Shown: in pieces, positions 1 to 6,755 of the stretch
Layout: every line of letters begins with the position of its first letter
How positions within the stretch are numbered: position 1 is the stretch's first letter
Program-made: the position numbers and the translations under genes
Origin: an uncultured Prevotella sp.
Lineage (GTDB): Bacteria > Bacteroidota > Bacteroidia > Bacteroidales > Bacteroidaceae
NCBI GenBank assembly: GCA_938018155.1
Contig: CALIIG010000003.1
Coordinates: 1-6,820, forward strand
Length of the DNA: 6,820 nucleotides
Direction: 5' to 3'
The notes under the pieces: model-generated
Seen by the model: the letters and a program-made list of their open reading frames with translations, nothing else
Databases searched by the model: none
Told to the model about the DNA's origin: nothing

Positions 1-114
1 CGAGCCGTTAGGACCCATAATAGCGTGTATCTCGCCGTCGTTAACGGTAAGGTTGATGCCTTTTAATATCTCTTTGCCTGCAATAGAGGCGTGTAAATTC
101 TTTACTTCAAGCAT
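1..114 (-). CDS. sufC: SufC, Fe-S cluster assembly ATPase (5' part only)
   Basis: The first 38 codons of an ABC-type ATPase are present and the rest lies beyond the left edge. The protein starts [20 protein letters not shown] and runs to [12 protein letters not shown], which is the first part of the Walker A loop (GPNGSGKST in the family); the catalytic lysine, Q-loop, signature motif and Walker B are off the window. SufC is a soluble cytoplasmic ATPase that pairs with SufB and SufD and drives conformational change in the SufBCD scaffold; it is not a membrane transporter subunit. The ATG ending at 114 is chosen because the ABC beta-strand 'LEVKNLHA' begins at once after it, as in the family. 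No clear Shine-Dalgarno is seen; the upstream bases are A-rich. Identity as SufC rests on the N-terminal sequence plus its place directly after sufB, and another ABC ATPase is unlikely. Confidence 0.93.
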   Translation of the reverse strand, partial: MLEVKNLHASIAGKEILKGINLTVNDGEIHAIMGPNGS

Positions 115-132
115 ATCTTTTTATTGTTTTTA

Positions 133-148
133 CGTCATCAAGATGACG
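133..148. repeat. Small inverted repeat in the sufB-sufC spacer
   Basis: CGTCATC and GATGACG form perfect 7-base arms around two bases; as RNA this would be a 6-bp stem with a 4-base loop. It lies 19 bases upstream of the sufC ATG and 47 bases after the sufB stop. No T-tract follows on either strand, so it does not look like an intrinsic terminator. It could be an RNA processing or stabilising element that sets the sufB:sufC ratio, or chance. Confidence 0.5.
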
Positions 149-194
149 CGATGAGCCTTCATTGATATTATCTTTCTTATATAAAACCTGCACC

Positions 195-1652
195 TTACCC
201 TACTGTTCCTTCAAGACTGACGGAGAGAAGTTTCTGTGCTTCCACGGCAAACTCCATGGGAAGTTTGTTTAAAACCTCCTTGGCATAACCGTTAACGATA
301 AGCCCTACCGCGTCTTCGGTTGATATTCCACGCTGATTACAGTAGAAGAGCTGGTCCTCACTGATTTTGGATGTCGTAGCTTCGTGCTCAACAATAGCCG
401 TATCGTTGTGGACGTCCATATAAGGAAAGGTGTGCGCTCCGCATTGACTGCCGAGCAATAATGAGTCGCAAGAGCTATAGTTGCGGGCGTTATCGGCATG
501 CTGTCCGCATTTAACGAGCCCGCGATATGAGTTTTGACTATGGCCCGCAGAGATGCCTTTCGAGATGATTGTCGACTTGGTGTTGCGGCCAATATGAATC
601 ATTTTCGTTCCCGTATCGGCCTCCTGATGATGATTTGTCACCGCAACGCTGTAAAATTCGGCCTGCGAATTGTCGCCCCGAAGGATGCAAGAGGGATACT
701 TCCACGTAATGGCCGAACCGGTTTCAACCTGTGTCCACGACAGCTTTGAGTTGATTCCGCGACAGTCTCCGCGCTTAGTGACGAGGTTTAATACGCCTCC
801 TTTGCCTTCCTCATCACCGGGATACCAGTTCTGTACCGTCGAATACTTCACTTCTGCATTGTTCATAACCACAATCTCTACGACAGCAGCGTGCAGCTGA
901 TTCTCGTCACGCATCGGAGCAGTACAGCCTTCAAGGTAGCTCACATAAGCATCGTCGTCGGCAATTATAAGCGTACGCTCGAACTGTCCGGTATTGCGAG
1001 CATTGATCCTAAAATAGCTACTTAGTTCCATCGGGCACCTGATGCCCTTGGGAATATACACAAAAGAGCCATCGCTAAAGACGGCAGAGTTGAGTGCTGA
1101 CGTGAAATTGTCGCGATAAGGAACCACTGAACCCAGATACTTTCTGACGAGATCGGGATGGCTTTTCACTGCTTCGCCGATGGAAGAAAAGATGATTCCT
1201 TTCTCAGCAAGCTGCTTTTTGAAAGTGGTTTTAACCGAAACCGAGTCCATAATAGCATCAACCGCCGTTCCCGAAAGGGCAAGACGCTCTTCCAACGGGA
1301 TGCCTAATTTATCGAAAGTCTTTTCTAATTCAGGATCAATTTCTTTGTTTTGTGGTTTCTTTGCCAGCGGATCGGCGTAATAAGATATGGCTTGAAAGTC
1401 AATCTTTGGGACGTGAACGTGTCCCCACGTGGGCATTTTCAGCGTTTTCCAATATCGGTAAGCCTTCAGCCGGAAATCGAGAAGCCACTCGGGTTCTCCT
1501 TTCTTTTGTGAAATAAGACGCACTACATCTTCGTTCAATCCGTTGGGAATGACGTCGGTTGCCACGTCAGTTGTGAAGCCGTATTCGTATTTTTGTTCGG
1601 CCACCTGCCTGACAAACGCGTTCTTTTCTTTATCTTTCAAGTCTGTTTCCAT
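195..1652 (-). CDS. sufB: SufB, Fe-S cluster assembly scaffold protein
   Basis: This 485-residue protein is complete and close to the length of E. coli SufB (about 495). SufB is the cytoplasmic scaffold on which nascent Fe-S clusters are built in the SufBC2D complex, taking sulfur from the SufS desulfurase. The C-terminal half is the SufB/SufD beta-helix family core. Recognisable blocks are [20 protein letters not shown] (197-216), [20 protein letters not shown] (239-258), [20 protein letters not shown] (270-289) and [11 protein letters not shown] (404-414). Cys395 in NYSSCDS matches the essential E. coli Cys405, and His423-Glu424 in VEHEATTS match His433-Glu434; Cys243 probably matches Cys254 (alignments from memory). 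The C-terminus, [19 protein letters not shown], is characteristic. The start gives the normal family N-terminus, and no good Shine-Dalgarno precedes it. The gene is followed by sufC after 80 bases. A 259-base gap separates it from infB, so it probably has its own promoter. Confidence 0.98.
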   Translation of the reverse strand: METDLKDKEKNAFVRQVAEQKYEYGFTTDVATDVIPNGLNEDVVRLISQKKGEPEWLLDFRLKAYRYWKTLKMPTWGHVHVPKIDFQAISYYADPLAKKPQNKEIDPELEKTFDKLGIPLEERLALSGTAVDAIMDSVSVKTTFKKQLAEKGIIFSSIGEAVKSHPDLVRKYLGSVVPYRDNFTSALNSAVFSDGSFVYIPKGIRCPMELSSYFRINARNTGQFERTLIIADDDAYVSYLEGCTAPMRDENQLHAAVVEIVVMNNAEVKYSTVQNWYPGDEEGKGGVLNLVTKRGDCRGINSKLSWTQVETGSAITWKYPSCILRGDNSQAEFYSVAVTNHHQEADTGTKMIHIGRNTKSTIISKGISAGHSQNSYRGLVKCGQHADNARNYSSCDSLLLGSQCGAHTFPYMDVHNDTAIVEHEATTSKISEDQLFYCNQRGISTEDAVGLIVNGYAKEVLNKLPMEFAVEAQKLLSVSLEGTVG

Positions 1653-1703
1653 ATTAAAAGGGTGTTCGTCTATTTGATGAGGAACCCGTCCTGCCTGTTG
1701 ATA

Positions 1704-1711
1704 GCAAACTA
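1704..1711 (-). promoter_or_regulatory. Weak candidate -7 box for the suf genes
   Basis: TAGTTTGC on the minus strand resembles the Bacteroidota TAnnTTTG box but has only one base between TA and TTTG. The sequence 19-21 bases upstream has no TTTG or TTG. Its position, about 50 bases before the sufB ATG, is right for a promoter, and nothing else in the gap matches better. Treat as a guess. Confidence 0.2.
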
Positions 1712-1751
1712 CATGCCATACATATATGAACGGAATACCATCATCCTGTAA

Positions 1752-1773
1752 TCGTTATAACGCCCTATAACGA
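1752..1773. repeat. Perfect inverted repeat TCGTTATA-N6-TATAACGA upstream of sufB
   Basis: Two perfect 8-base arms (1752-1759 and 1766-1773) are separated by ACGCCC. The centre lies about 110 bases upstream of the sufB ATG. A 22-base symmetric site of this form is typical of a dimeric repressor operator. It could also fold as a short AU-rich RNA hairpin, but no T-tract follows in either direction. No regulator can be named from the sequence. Confidence 0.55.
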
Positions 1774-1792
1774 GTGGTTTACCATGCAAAAG

Positions 1793-1804
1793 ATGGTCAC
1801 ATTT
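1793..1804. repeat. Near-direct copy of the downstream hairpin arm
   Basis: ATGGTCACATTT here resembles ATGGTGACATTC at 1814-1825, with two mismatches in 12 bases. The two copies start exactly 21 bases apart, about two turns of DNA, and the inverted copy of the second lies at 1838-1848. Three related half-sites within 56 bases could be a multi-site operator, a remnant of a dispersed repeat, or chance. Confidence 0.4.
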
Positions 1805-1814
1805 GTTACTTAAA

Positions 1815-1848
1815 TGGTGACATTCCTCACGAAAGAAGAATGTCACCA
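1815..1848 (-). terminator. Long hairpin after infB, possible terminator with weak T-tract
   Basis: TGGTGACATTC (1815-1825) and GAATGTCACCA (1838-1848) are perfect 11-base complementary arms around a 12-base loop. The hairpin begins about 63 bases after the infB stop codon. On the minus strand it is followed only by TTTAAG, so the T-tract is poor; on the plus strand it is followed by CCTTATT. It may end or stabilise the rimP-nusA-infB transcript. Because a related half-site lies nearby (1793-1804), a protein-binding role is an alternative. Confidence 0.4.
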
Positions 1849-1911
1849 CCTTATTAAGTCGTGAGCCTACTGCTGTGAAAAGTCTGCCTTTCCGCAGTAA
1901 TATTCCTGCCT

Positions 1912-4800
1912 TTACAGTTTTTGTTCAACTTCAATCTCTGTAAATGTCTCCAAAATATCGCCCTCAAGAATGTCATTATAGTTCACCAGGCTGATACCAC
2001 ACTCCATTCCTGTAGGAACCTCTTTGACGTCATCCTTATAACGTTTAAGCGCAGCGATACCAGCTGTATGCACTACAATGCCGTCGCGTACGACGCGAGC
2101 CTTGTCCTTACTGTGCACTTTTCCTTCGGTAACAAGGCCTCCTGCCACTGTCCCCACTTTGGAAATCTTGTACACTTGCTTCACTTCGACCTGGGCTGTA
2201 ACTATTTCTTTCTTCACCTTATCGAGCATACCCACCATCGCCGACTTCACATCGTCTATGGCATCGTAGATGATTGAATAGGTGTTTATTTCGACACCTT
2301 CGCGGTCAGCAAGCCTGCGGGCATCGGCAGAAGGTCGTACCTGGAAGCCTACGATGATGGCATCTGACGCACTTGCAAGCATAACGTCGTTTTCAGATAT
2401 TTGTCCAACAGCCTTGCTGATGACGTTAACCTGTACCTTTTCTGTCGAAAGTTTCAGGAAAGAATCGGACAATGCTTCAACCGAACCGTTGGTATCACCT
2501 TTAACTACAATGTTAAGCTCGTGAAATTCGCCGCGTGCAATACGATGCGAAATATCGCCAAGGGTAAGGCGTTTTTGTGTGCGCAAGCCCTGTTCACGCT
2601 GTAATTGCTCACGCTTATTGGCAATTTCGCGCGCTTCCTGCTCTGTTTCGATAACATGAAACTGGTCACCAGCCGAAGGTGCACCGTTGAGACCGAGCAC
2701 AATTGCCGGTTCAGCAGGCTTCACGTTATCGATGCGCTGGTTGCGCTCATTAAACAGAGCCTTGACACGTCCCCAACATGTTCCGGCCAGAATAATGTCG
2801 CCAACTTTCAGCGTTCCGTTGCTAACGAGCACGGTTGTAACAAATCCACGTCCCTTGTCGAGCGAAGATTCTATCACCGTTCCCGTAGCCTTGCGGTTAG
2901 GATTAGCCTTTAATTCGAGCATGTCGGCTTCGAGAAGAACCTTCTCCATCAGCTCTTCCACGCCTGTTCCCTTCTTTGCACTGATTTCCTGACACTGGTA
3001 TTTACCTCCCCATTCTTCAACCAGGAGGTTCATATTAGCCAGGTCTTCACGAATCTTATCAGGGTTAGCCCCCGGCTTGTCAATCTTATTGATGGCGAAA
3101 ACCATAGGCACTCCTGCTGCCTGAGCGTGCGAAATAGCCTCTTTTGTTGTAGGCATCACCGAGTCGTCAGCCGCAATAATGATAATGGCAATATCGGTAA
3201 CCTGTGCACCTCGTGCACGCATGGCGGTGAAAGCCTCATGTCCGGGCGTATCGAGGAAAGTTACTTTCCTGCCACTTTTCAGCGTAACGCCATAGGCTCC
3301 AATATGCTGTGTAATACCGCCGGCCTCGCCAGCGATGACATTTGTGTTCCGAATGTGGTCGAGCAATGAGGTTTTTCCATGGTCAACATGCCCCATAACG
3401 GTTACAATCGGTGCTCTTGGCACAAGCTCATTCTCGTCATCTACCTCTTCGCTTACGGCCTCCTGTACCTCCGCACTCACGTATTCGGTCTTAAAACCAA
3501 ACTCTTCTGCCACCATGTTTATGGTTTCGGCGTCGAGCCTTTGATTAATCGAGGCCATGATTCCAATGCTCATAAGTGTCGAAATTACTTCTGTAACACT
3601 TACGTTCATCATCGTTGCCAGCTCGCTTACAGTTACAAATTCGGTAAGCTTAAGCGTCTTGCTCTCCTTTCTTTCTGCCCTTGCCTCGGCGTCTAACTTC
3701 TCCTGAACGGCTTCGCGCTTTTCCTTACGGTACTTTGCTCCTCGCTTATTCTGCGTTTTACTTGTCAGTCGAGCCAGCGTCTCCTTTACCTGACGTGCCA
3801 CATCTTCTTCGTTAACCTCCAACGGTTTCTGTGCACGTTTGCGGTTCTTTCCGCCACGCTTATTGCCCGGTCCTTGTGCCTGACTGTTCTTTCCGCTTTG
3901 TGCAGCAGCGGCGTTAATATCAACACGTCCGCCGTTTATGCGCTGACGCTTCTTGTGTTCACCGCCTCCTTGCTGATGTGCCTTTTCCTCACGGTCCTTG
4001 CGTTTTTCCTCTTTCGTACGCTTTTTTGGACGTGTATTCTGGTTCAGGGCGTCGAGATCGATCTTGCCTAATATATTAACTTTAGGTGTATTTGCGATTT
4101 TACGCTCGCTCTTCAGCTGAAATATCTCAGCCTCGTTTTTCTGTTCAGGCTCTTTTTCAGAGGTTACTTCTGCCACCTTTACAGCCGCAGGCTTTTTGGC
4201 TCTACGGGCTGTTTTCTCTGCTCCAACAGGCTCATGAGCCAGCCCCTCTGTTGCTGCAGTCTCACTTTTTACAGGTATTTCCTCTTTGGATTGCAGTTCA
4301 GCCTCAACCTCTTTCTTTTCAGCTTCTGCCTCGTGAACAGGCTTAGCCTCCTTTTTGGGTGACTCTTTCGGAGCCTCTTTCTTCACTTCCGGAGCAGGGC
4401 TTACGGCAGCAGCCTTCTCCTCTTCTTTCTCTTTGGCTTCAGGAACAGCTGATTTTGGAACGGCCTGCTTTTTGCCAACGCTGTCAAGATCAATCTTTCC
4501 CAGCGGGGTATACTGCTGACGAGAGGTTGGTGCAAAAAGGTCATCGGCACTCTTTTCCTCCTTTTCCACCTCCTGCGGGCGTTTCTTTTCCTTTGGCTTT
4601 TTGAAGCGTTTCTCTGCCTCTGTGCGCACAGCAGCATCCTGTTTAAAGGCTTCTACAAGGGCAGCATACTGCTCTTCGGTGAGCTTAAAGCTCGGTTCGG
4701 CCTTTACTTCACCCAGTTCGCTCTTCTTCTCAAGGAACTCAACTGCCGTTTGAAGTCCTATATTCAATTCACGTAATGCTTTATTTAATCTGATGCTCAT
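1912..4800 (-). CDS. infB: Translation initiation factor IF-2
   Basis: IF-2 is the ribosome-dependent GTPase that brings formylmethionyl-tRNA to the 30S subunit and promotes subunit joining. The protein has 962 residues, long for the family because of its N-terminal half. Residues 1-55 are an IF2 N-terminal module; 56-383 are a charged Lys/Glu/Ala-rich, probably disordered stretch; 386-437 form a second IF2 N-terminal module. The G domain starts near 462: G1 GHVDHGKT (470-477), G2 region [10 protein letters not shown] (494-503), G3 DTPGH (517-521), G4 NKID (571-574), G5 SAK (607-609). Domains II and III follow, and the initiator-tRNA-binding C2 domain ends the protein with KRYKDD (919-924) and GMECG (931-935). 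Position 888 is Gly in GTVAGGLV, where I recall Cys in well-studied IF-2s. The ATG at 4800 gives the family N-terminus, [15 protein letters not shown]. nusA ends 54 bases upstream, so the two are probably co-transcribed. Confidence 0.99.
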   Translation of the reverse strand: MSIRLNKALRELNIGLQTAVEFLEKKSELGEVKAEPSFKLTEEQYAALVEAFKQDAAVRTEAEKRFKKPKEKKRPQEVEKEEKSADDLFAPTSRQQYTPLGKIDLDSVGKKQAVPKSAVPEAKEKEEEKAAAVSPAPEVKKEAPKESPKKEAKPVHEAEAEKKEVEAELQSKEEIPVKSETAATEGLAHEPVGAEKTARRAKKPAAVKVAEVTSEKEPEQKNEAEIFQLKSERKIANTPKVNILGKIDLDALNQNTRPKKRTKEEKRKDREEKAHQQGGGEHKKRQRINGGRVDINAAAAQSGKNSQAQGPGNKRGGKNRKRAQKPLEVNEEDVARQVKETLARLTSKTQNKRGAKYRKEKREAVQEKLDAEARAERKESKTLKLTEFVTVSELATMMNVSVTEVISTLMSIGIMASINQRLDAETINMVAEEFGFKTEYVSAEVQEAVSEEVDDENELVPRAPIVTVMGHVDHGKTSLLDHIRNTNVIAGEAGGITQHIGAYGVTLKSGRKVTFLDTPGHEAFTAMRARGAQVTDIAIIIIAADDSVMPTTKEAISHAQAAGVPMVFAINKIDKPGANPDKIREDLANMNLLVEEWGGKYQCQEISAKKGTGVEELMEKVLLEADMLELKANPNRKATGTVIESSLDKGRGFVTTVLVSNGTLKVGDIILAGTCWGRVKALFNERNQRIDNVKPAEPAIVLGLNGAPSAGDQFHVIETEQEAREIANKREQLQREQGLRTQKRLTLGDISHRIARGEFHELNIVVKGDTNGSVEALSDSFLKLSTEKVQVNVISKAVGQISENDVMLASASDAIIVGFQVRPSADARRLADREGVEINTYSIIYDAIDDVKSAMVGMLDKVKKEIVTAQVEVKQVYKISKVGTVAGGLVTEGKVHSKDKARVVRDGIVVHTAGIAALKRYKDDVKEVPTGMECGISLVNYNDILEGDILETFTEIEVEQKL
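4051..4071 (-). repeat. Second copy of the LGKIDLD motif in IF-2
   Basis: Residues 244-250 of IF-2 read LGKIDLD, inside [20 protein letters not shown]. The same heptapeptide occurs at residues 100-106. The two coding segments differ at five of 21 bases, all silent, so the match is kept at the protein level. Confidence 0.85.
4483..4503 (-). repeat. First copy of the LGKIDLD motif in IF-2
   Basis: Residues 100-106 of IF-2 read LGKIDLD, inside [16 protein letters not shown]. It is one of two identical heptapeptides, 144 residues apart, in an otherwise low-complexity region. A short linear binding motif is a reasonable guess; no partner can be named. Confidence 0.85.
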
Positions 4801-4854
4801 TCAATTACTATCTTTTTATTCTTCTTTGTTTCGGGGTGTTTATAAGCTTGGCGA

Positions 4855-6129
4855 CTATTCGTTTTCGAACTCACTGCGCAGTATTTCCAGCACATGGTCA
4901 ACAGTTTCCTCCTCAAGATCGGCCTTCTCCACGAGCATTTCACGCGGTGCGTTAAGCACCGACTTTGCCGTTTCAAGGCCTATTCCCTTAATGGCATCGA
5001 TGATCCACTGGTCAATTTCATCGTTAAACTGATCGAGATATACGTCATCTTCATCAGCTCCCTGCCCGTCGTCAACCACACGATACACGTCAATGGTATA
5101 TTCGGTAAGCATTGAAGCCAGCTTAATATTGAGGCCACCGCGTCCGATGGCAAGGCTTACCTCTTCGGGCTGCAAGTATACATCGGCCTTCTTTGTTTCT
5201 TCATCAATATTAATGTTCGTCACCCTCGCCGGACTCAATGCACGCTGAATAAAGAGCTTGGTGTTGGCTGTCCAGTTGATTACGTCAATATTCTCATTAT
5301 TCAATTCGCGTACAATGCCATGAACACGGCTGCCGCGGACACCCACGCACGCCCCAACGGGGTCTATCCGGTCGTCATAACTTTCAACGGCTACTTTGGC
5401 ACGGTCGCCCGGCATGCGCGCAATCTTCTTGATTGCTATAAGTCCATCAGCAATCTCGGGCACCTCTTGTTCGAGCAAACGCTCCAAAAAGACGGGACTT
5501 GTACGCGACAATATAATCTTGGGATTGTTGTTTTCGTTGTCAACGCGTTCAATAACGGCACGCACGGTTTCGCCTTTTCTATACTGGTCGCCGTTTATCT
5601 GCTCGCTCTTCGGCAGAATAAGTTCATTGTTGTCATCGTCAATAAGCAGCACCTCACGCTTCCAAATCTGGTATACTTCGGCCGAAACCACTTCTCCTAC
5701 ACGGTCTTTATAGCGGTTGTAAAGGGCGTCATGTTCCAGCTCCAATATCTTGCTTGCCAGCGTCTGACGCAAGGTAAGGATGGCCCTGCGGCCAAATTTG
5801 GCAAAGTCAACCTTCTCTGAAACATCCTCGCCAACCTCATAGTCGGGTTCTATTTTCTGTGCATCGGCCAGGCTTATTTCCTTGTTTTCATCAGCCACTT
5901 CACCGTTAGCTACTACCACGCGGTTGCGATAAATCTCAAAATCGCCCTTATCAGGGTTTACAATAACGTCGAAATTCTCGTCACTTCCATATATTTTTAC
6001 AAGCACATTACGGAAACTTTCTTCCAACACGCTTACGAGAGTAGTCCGGTCTATGTTCTTAGTGTCCTGAAAATCACGGAACGAGCCTATCATGCTCACC
6101 TGCTCATCGTCTTTCTTTTTTGCTGCCAT
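4855..6129 (-). CDS. nusA: Transcription termination/antitermination factor NusA
   Basis: NusA binds RNA polymerase and nascent RNA, slows elongation, strengthens hairpin terminators and takes part in antitermination and transcription-translation coupling. The 424-residue product has an N-terminal polymerase-binding domain (about 15-130, with NIDRTTLVSVLEESFRNVL and FGRRAILTLRQTLASKI) and an S1 domain (about 144-210, VGEVVSAEVYQ to PKIILSRTSP). KH1 carries GVRG (263-266) and KH2 carries GRGG (329-332, AIGRGGLNIKLA). The C-terminal 370-420 segment (AIKGIGLETAKSVLNAP) looks like one helix-hairpin-helix unit. It is therefore longer than Bacillus NusA (about 370) and shorter than the E. coli form (495, two C-terminal acidic repeats). 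The N-terminal MAAKKKDDEQ is a flexible tail, and the start lies nine bases after the rimP stop, supporting this ATG and an operon. A weak purine stretch, AGAGAAAAG, precedes it. Confidence 0.98.
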   Translation of the reverse strand: MAAKKKDDEQVSMIGSFRDFQDTKNIDRTTLVSVLEESFRNVLVKIYGSDENFDVIVNPDKGDFEIYRNRVVVANGEVADENKEISLADAQKIEPDYEVGEDVSEKVDFAKFGRRAILTLRQTLASKILELEHDALYNRYKDRVGEVVSAEVYQIWKREVLLIDDDNNELILPKSEQINGDQYRKGETVRAVIERVDNENNNPKIILSRTSPVFLERLLEQEVPEIADGLIAIKKIARMPGDRAKVAVESYDDRIDPVGACVGVRGSRVHGIVRELNNENIDVINWTANTKLFIQRALSPARVTNINIDEETKKADVYLQPEEVSLAIGRGGLNIKLASMLTEYTIDVYRVVDDGQGADEDDVYLDQFNDEIDQWIIDAIKGIGLETAKSVLNAPREMLVEKADLEEETVDHVLEILRSEFENE

Positions 6130-6138
6130 AGCTTTTCT

Positions 6139-6606
6139 CTACTTGAAGTTTATTAAGTATTTTGTGTATTTTACGTCATTCATATTAAAGGTATGGTCAA
6201 CGTCTTGCTTTACCGGACGCTTTTTCCCTTCTATTTTAACCTTTTCGTTAACCGTAACAACAAAGTCGTCTCCATTGACGCTTTTCAGCACGCCGCGCAC
6301 CTTATGTCCGTCCGCATCCAGCACTTCTACATTGCTTCCAATACGGTTTTCATACTGCTGGCGCACCTTAAACGGCTGCCCCAGGCCTGCCGAGCCTACC
6401 TCAAGCTCATAGTCTTCTTCGTCGCGGCTGATGTGGTCTTCTATAAACTGGCTCAGCCTGGCACAGTCTTCTATCCACACTCCGTCAGCATGATCAATTT
6501 CAACGGTTATCTTGTCATCCGCACTGACCGTCAGATCAACCAGGAAATAGTCGGTGTTCTGCAGCCATTCTTCAACTAAGTTTTTAACGACGCTTTTGTC
6601 AATCAT
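6139..6606 (-). CDS. rimP: Ribosome maturation factor RimP
   Basis: RimP (formerly YlxS/YhbC) binds free 30S subunits and helps late assembly of the small subunit. The 155-residue product matches the family length of about 150. The N-terminal alpha/beta domain (about 1-83) ends in the diagnostic segment YELEVGSAGLGQPF (66-79), which corresponds to LEVSSPGLDRPL in E. coli. The C-terminal Sm-like barrel (about 85-155) includes IGSNVEVLDADGHKVRGVLK (89-108). rimP directly before nusA and infB is one of the most widely kept bacterial gene orders and supports the call. The ATG at 6606 is the only good start. It lies in AU-rich sequence without a Shine-Dalgarno, 14 bases after the T-tract of a strong hairpin (6620-6653), so its initiation region and that hairpin nearly touch. 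Confidence 0.96.
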   Translation of the reverse strand: MIDKSVVKNLVEEWLQNTDYFLVDLTVSADDKITVEIDHADGVWIEDCARLSQFIEDHISRDEEDYELEVGSAGLGQPFKVRQQYENRIGSNVEVLDADGHKVRGVLKSVNGDDFVVTVNEKVKIEGKKRPVKQDVDHTFNMNDVKYTKYLINFK

Positions 6607-6619
6607 ATTTTGTTATTAT

Positions 6620-6653
6620 AAAAAAATGAGGAACTCTCTGCGAGTCCCTCATT
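6620..6653 (-). terminator. Terminator-like hairpin in the rimP leader
   Basis: On the minus strand AATGAGGGACTC (6653-6642) pairs with GAGTTCCTCATT (6636-6625): 12 base pairs with a single G-U and a five-base loop, GCAGA. A run of seven Ts (6626-6620), two of them within the stem, ends it. This has the form of an intrinsic terminator. It sits downstream of the TAACTTTG promoter and 14 bases before the rimP ATG, on the same strand. It may be a leader attenuator for the rimP-nusA-infB operon, a 5'-end stabilising hairpin, or the terminator of a gene entering from the right. Confidence 0.75.
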
Positions 6654-6666
6654 CCACTGAACGCCG

Positions 6667-6698
6667 CAAAGTTACGAATTGTTTTTCAAATACACAAT
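6667..6698 (-). promoter_or_regulatory. Bacteroidota-type promoter of the rimP-nusA-infB operon
   Basis: The minus strand has TAACTTTG (6667-6674), a perfect match to the TAnnTTTG -7 box. It is preceded by 20 bases and ATTG (6695-6698), fitting the TTG -33 element. The sequence upstream (6699-6755) is AT-rich. Transcription would start at about 6658-6662, giving a leader of roughly 55 bases that begins only a few bases before the hairpin at 6625-6653. Confidence 0.75.
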
Positions 6699-6755
6699 AA
6701 TTTCCCAACTTTTATATCATCATCATGTTTATTTTTCAATATAATCGTTTAACCC

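Larger units (their letters stand above)
1653..1911. other. Repeat-rich gene-free gap between infB and sufB
   Basis: No supported gene lies here. The gap holds a perfect 8-base inverted repeat (1752-1773), an 11-base inverted repeat (1815-1848), a near-direct copy of part of the latter (1793-1804) and a small TGGT-TT-ACCA palindrome (1775-1784). It must contain the end of the infB transcript and, probably, the start of the suf transcript. I found no perfect TAnnTTTG box. The nearest candidate on the minus strand is TAGTTTGC (1704-1711), one base short of consensus and without an obvious -33 element; it would give a leader of roughly 45 bases. Confidence 0.6.
3652..4635 (-). other. Disordered, charged region encoded within infB
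   Basis: Residues 56-383 of IF-2 are dominated by Lys, Glu, Ala, Pro, Arg and Gln. Acidic/basic alternation (for example [10 protein letters not shown], 123-132) gives way to a strongly basic segment (257-325, with [15 protein letters not shown] and [13 protein letters not shown]). It has no recognisable fold and probably acts as a flexible, RNA- or ribosome-contacting linker between the two N-terminal modules. The antisense frames here stay open because of this bias, producing spurious plus-strand reading frames. Confidence 0.8.

Noticed and set aside
1709..1924. Open minus-strand frame of about 71 codons covering most of the infB-sufB gap, ending [14 protein letters not shown].
   Set aside because: It has no ATG near its beginning (the first plausible start is a GTG at 1849), no recognisable family, and it runs through both inverted repeats, which explain its odd composition. 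A frame of this length is not improbable by chance at this GC content.
1921..2277. Plus-strand frame of 118 codons opposite the infB 3' end.
   Set aside because: It is antisense to the conserved IF-2 C-terminal domain, with no independent support.
4086..4604. Plus-strand frames rich in Leu, Gln, Pro and Phe opposite the infB N-terminal region.
   Set aside because: They are the antisense of the Lys/Glu/Ala-rich disordered region; the biased codons remove stops on the other strand.
4801..4854. Possible separate promoter for infB in the nusA-infB spacer.
   Set aside because: No TAnnTTTG-like box or TTTG element at proper spacing was found on the minus strand; co-transcription with nusA is simpler.
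5320..5820. Plus-strand frame of 166 codons opposite nusA.
   Set aside because: It lies wholly antisense to a strongly supported nusA, has no promoter or family resemblance, and is explained by nusA codon bias.
6715..6729. Run of three ATG codons on the minus strand (ATGATGATGATATAA) in the promoter region.
   Set aside because: It encodes at most four residues before a stop and lies upstream of the predicted transcript start.
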